From Phaeodactylum tricornutum CCAP 1055/1 (taxonomy: Eukaryota; Bacillariophyta; Bacillariophyceae; Surirellales; Neidiaceae), in NCBI RefSeq assembly GCF_000150955.2, contig NC_011688.1, positions 62,001 to 126,000 of the forward strand: 64,000 nucleotides of DNA, read 5' to 3'. This document shows, one piece after another, positions 61,666 to 64,000 of this stretch (positions are counted from its first letter, which is position 1; each line of letters begins with the position of its first letter). Under the pieces are notes generated by a model, which was not told where the DNA came from, did not search any database, and saw nothing but the letters and a program-made list of their open reading frames with translations. Position numbers and translations under genes: made by a program.

Positions 61666-62493
61666 TTATACCCACCACCGCTGAAGGATTACTCGATTGT
61701 TGCGGGGCCGCCAACTCAGAAATCGCTGTCCTGTCGAATTCCCTTGAATATGTCGCTCGAACACGGGACTTTCGACGAAACGCCGCCAGACTTGCGTACT
61801 GTGTTCTTCACTTTTCATCACCGGAACGGTCCGATCGAGCGGCTCGTAGCGAGCTCCGACAAAAGCCTTGCGTAAGCTACAATCTTCAGGTACAGTCAAG
61901 AGTGTGACACAGTCGTAGTCTCCGTTGCTGTGAGACAAATTGGCGTAGCAAAACGTGTAGGCTCCAGCATGCGCGAATGCTTCGGCCGGAAAGTCAAGCG
62001 AGCCTTGAAAATGCCCGGGTTCTTCCACCACTCCCGACCAACTACCTTCCATTGGTTGCGGGCTATCTCCTTGAACACCTTCAATGAGAATGGTAGAGCT
62101 ATCGGGGTGGCGTAAATCGGCTTCACCACGAGCATCGAGATACACGTACATTCGCTGGTTCTGACGGTCCCAGCGCAGCTCTTGTACAAGGCATGCAAAG
62201 TAATACTCTCTCCTACTGTGCTTATAATAACAGACCTCGTCAAGGCTTAAAACAAGAATGGAACCTCTCTTGTTGTCGTCTTGCAGCATTGACTTAGCGT
62301 TGTAGTCATACAACGCACTGGAAGAACCATAGAGAGATTCTCCATACTTTCCAATTGCAATACTCTCCCAGACGGCAGGGATGTTCGTAGCCTCATAAAA
62401 TGATCTAGAAACGAGCGCACAATTGAGGCCGACCTCCTTTTCTGTTCCAACAAAGGACATGATGTATGCGAGGAGATCCACGGGTAACGACAT
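61666..62493 (-). CDS. F-box domain protein
   Basis: A 275-residue protein. Residues 1-45 form an F-box: MSLPVDLLAYIMSFVGTEKE then VGLNCALVSRSFYEATNIPA and VWESI, with the Leu-Pro start, the central C-x-x-V-S-R-x-F-Y and the closing P-x-V-W of the motif. F-box proteins bind Skp1 and bring substrates to SCF ubiquitin ligases. The remainder (for example SILVLSLDEVCYYKHSRREY; YFACLVQELRWDRQNQRMYV) looks like a beta-rich substrate-binding domain but shows no WD, LRR or Kelch repeats. Possible roles in regulated proteolysis are inferred from the F-box alone. The ATG at 62493 is directly at the motif. Confidence 0.82.
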   Translation of the reverse strand: MSLPVDLLAYIMSFVGTEKEVGLNCALVSRSFYEATNIPAVWESIAIGKYGESLYGSSSALYDYNAKSMLQDDNKRGSILVLSLDEVCYYKHSRREYYFACLVQELRWDRQNQRMYVYLDARGEADLRHPDSSTILIEGVQGDSPQPMEGSWSGVVEEPGHFQGSLDFPAEAFAHAGAYTFCYANLSHSNGDYDCVTLLTVPEDCSLRKAFVGARYEPLDRTVPVMKSEEHSTQVWRRFVESPVFERHIQGNSTGQRFLSWRPRNNRVILQRWWV

Positions 62494-62961
62494 GGAATTG
62501 GACGGAAGCGAAGATTTTGTCTACAAGGGTAGTGCAAGAGTCTTCTTACCAAACAAATGGCTTATGATGTTGACAGGAATTCTTTGGCAAAAGATGTGGA
62601 AACGTTTGCTTCTTCCGAATGGGCGCGACATCACAGTCAGTTCAGTGAATACAAGTCAGTCTCGAATCGACACATGAGATCCACGACTCAAACGAATCGC
62701 TTCTGACAGTGAACGCGGATACTCCTGAGTGTCACAAGCGACTCACCATATATCATCAACTCCTATTGACCAAACATTTCGTTCACAAGCTACTTACATT
62801 ACTCCTATTTCTCTGTCAGATCACTACTGTCACCGTCGTCGAAATGAGCCCGCACTAGCTTGCGTACGAAAACCTTGCCCATGGCGCGAAGACAATGAAA
62901 TTCATTGCGACGCTATCGTTATGCGGACGAGTTGAGGTGTAGTCCAGCTATCGAACATGGC
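62494..62961. other. Intergenic between two minus-strand genes
   Basis: About 470 bases, upstream of the F-box gene. TCACAGTCAGTTCAGTGAAT near 62632 is another member of the CACAGT motif group. No gene recognised. Confidence 0.4.
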
Positions 62962-63667
62962 TTAGACACACCCACAGAAGTACCCCGTCGCTGGCGCAGT
63001 CAAAAGGCTAATTCCCGCACTTTGTTCCTCCTCATTGTGTGACTCGCTCCTTTCTTCTTTAACTCCTACTACCTTGTTTCTATCCGGACTTATAGGGGCT
63101 GATGCTTCCTCTCTAGTTTCTGCCACGTCTACGGTTTTCTGCTTGTCGGTATTGACTGCGGGATTGTCCACCGTGCTATCGGCATGCTTGCTGAAAACCT
63201 TCTCAGCTGAAAAGTCCTGACGAATCACTCCTTCATCTTTCATAGGATCGACAACCTTTTCCGAAGATCTGTTGACATCTATAGTTGCCTGTTTAACTTT
63301 CTTGTATCTCGTAAATCTTTTTTCTCTTCCAAAACCCGGTCGCAGAGTGCCTTCATCAAAAAGATTCTGTGTGACAAGTAGTTCTTCGATCGACTCCCCA
63401 TGCTTCTTGGCCACAGTGTTCACCGGCGTCTGTCGGTCTGAACGGTCTTTGAAAGCCCTCTGCTTTCGGACGGCGTTGGCTTTCCGGAACAAGAAATTGT
63501 GCTTCGATTTGTGCGTTGAAGTGTCCATTTCAGGTCCTTCCACTTTTTCATCCAGGCGCTTACTGCTATAAAAGATGCTGAAAGAATATGATGGGCAATT
63601 GGTCAGGAATGTTAATTTGACACGAACCCGCGTAGTCAGCACTTCACTTGCAACAAACTCACTTCAT
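62962..63667 (-). CDS. Unknown highly charged protein, possible tiny first exon
   Basis: The main frame (63577-62962) encodes a Lys/Glu/Ser-rich, probably disordered protein with repeated short blocks: GTLRPGFGREKRFTRYKKVK and GVIRQDFSAEKVFSKHADST share the pattern 'E-G-(T/V)-(L/I)-R-x-(G/D)-F-x-x-E-K-x-F'. It ends in TGYFCGCV. There is no ATG at the head of the frame. An intron of 85 nt (63578-63662; donor GTGAGT, acceptor TATTCTTTCAG) would join a 5-base exon (63667-63663, ATGAA) to it, giving MNIFYSSKRLDEKVEG and 206 residues. Otherwise translation would start at the internal ATG at 63528. No family recognised. The reading frame is probably real; the start is uncertain. Confidence 0.5.
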
Positions 63668-63933
63668 GATCTACTTTCACTCGCATTCCTATCGGCCGGT
63701 CTCTCGAACACTGTCGTGACGTAGATGGGAAAGCTCAGGTAATTTTTCGTTGATGGAATACAACTGATATATGTGGGCTGTGGTCGTTGATTTTCAGCGA
63801 AAAAGTGAGCGAGTGAGACGCGACAACCATTTTTTATCTAAGCGAAACCTATACAGATCGAGAATGCCAGACACATGATAACGTCCGTTCAGAAGCTTTC
63901 CTGCGCGCACATCTATTGAAAACGACAAATTAA
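63668..63933. other. Intergenic, probable divergent promoter
   Basis: 266 bases with no distinct element. Confidence 0.3.
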
Positions 63934-64000
63934 ATGTCGCCTGTTTTAGAATACATCAATGCCGTTCCTGAAAACCGAGGCACTCGCCAAGAAAATAGGT
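63934..64000 (+). CDS. Possible start of a gene (partial)
   Basis: An ATG at 63934 opens a frame that runs without a stop to the end of the window (22 codons, MSPVLEYINAVPENRGTRQE). It is divergent from the preceding gene, in a place where a start would be expected. Too short to identify, so the call is weak. Confidence 0.3.
   Translation, partial: MSPVLEYINAVPENRGTRQENR

Noticed and set aside
1-64000. Transposons, virus-like elements and CRISPR arrays
   Set aside because: No transposase, integrase, reverse transcriptase or capsid-like reading frame, no long terminal repeats and no regular spaced repeats were seen on either strand.

Overview
The window looks like nuclear DNA of a pennate diatom, most probably Phaeodactylum tricornutum. 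This rests on dense genes alternating strand, short GT-AG introns (72-198 nt in coding regions), a bipartite plastid-targeting leader with an AxAF-type cleavage site (23165-23998), a urea-cycle-type carbamoyl-phosphate synthase end, and protein families typical of diatoms. The species is inferred from sequence character, not from a search. I see no rRNA, tRNA, CRISPR array, recognisable transposon or virus-like element.

Layout. 1-9.3 kb: the 3' end of a carbamoyl-phosphate synthase large chain, a spliced mitochondrial ATP synthase epsilon subunit, an atypical E2F factor with two DNA-binding domains, a TPR-like protein and an FAD aromatic-ring monooxygenase. 9.3-17.4 kb: a candidate thylakoid-lumen protein, two bestrophin-like anion channels arranged head to head, and a two-pore EF-hand K+ channel, so three ion channels lie together. 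17.5-28 kb: Notchless (60S ribosome biogenesis), a five-exon bacterial-type aliphatic amidase, an organellar tryptophanyl-tRNA synthetase, a plastid-targeted FN3-like membrane protein and ABCF1. 28-38 kb: a START/SRPBCC protein, a 2-kb divergent promoter region with paired CRE palindromes and a TATA box, the ADP/ATP carrier, a TAZ-only zinc-finger protein, two unknown serine-rich proteins and a spliced two-TM protein. 38-48.6 kb: a GDNP-motif protein, an unknown 418-aa protein, an MTD1-type folate dehydrogenase with a membrane tail, a mitochondrial D-2-hydroxyacid dehydrogenase, N-myristoyltransferase and a type I membrane protein. 49-64 kb: proteasome beta-3, a secreted Ser-Lys-Asp repeat protein, an RCC1-HECT ubiquitin ligase, two head-to-head putative rhamnosyltransferases, an F-box protein, an unknown protein and the start of one more possible gene.

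Most genes are independent housekeeping or regulatory loci, not a pathway cluster. The clearest local structure is two head-to-head paralogue pairs (bestrophins, rhamnosyltransferases). Themes that recur are protein turnover (proteasome, HECT ligase, F-box), translation (TrpRS, ABCF1, Notchless) and mitochondrial energy metabolism (ATP synthase epsilon, ADP/ATP carrier). Exon joins below were worked out by hand from splice signals, frame and family sequence. Intergenic DNA repeatedly carries short palindromic sequences built on CACAGT/ACTGTG.
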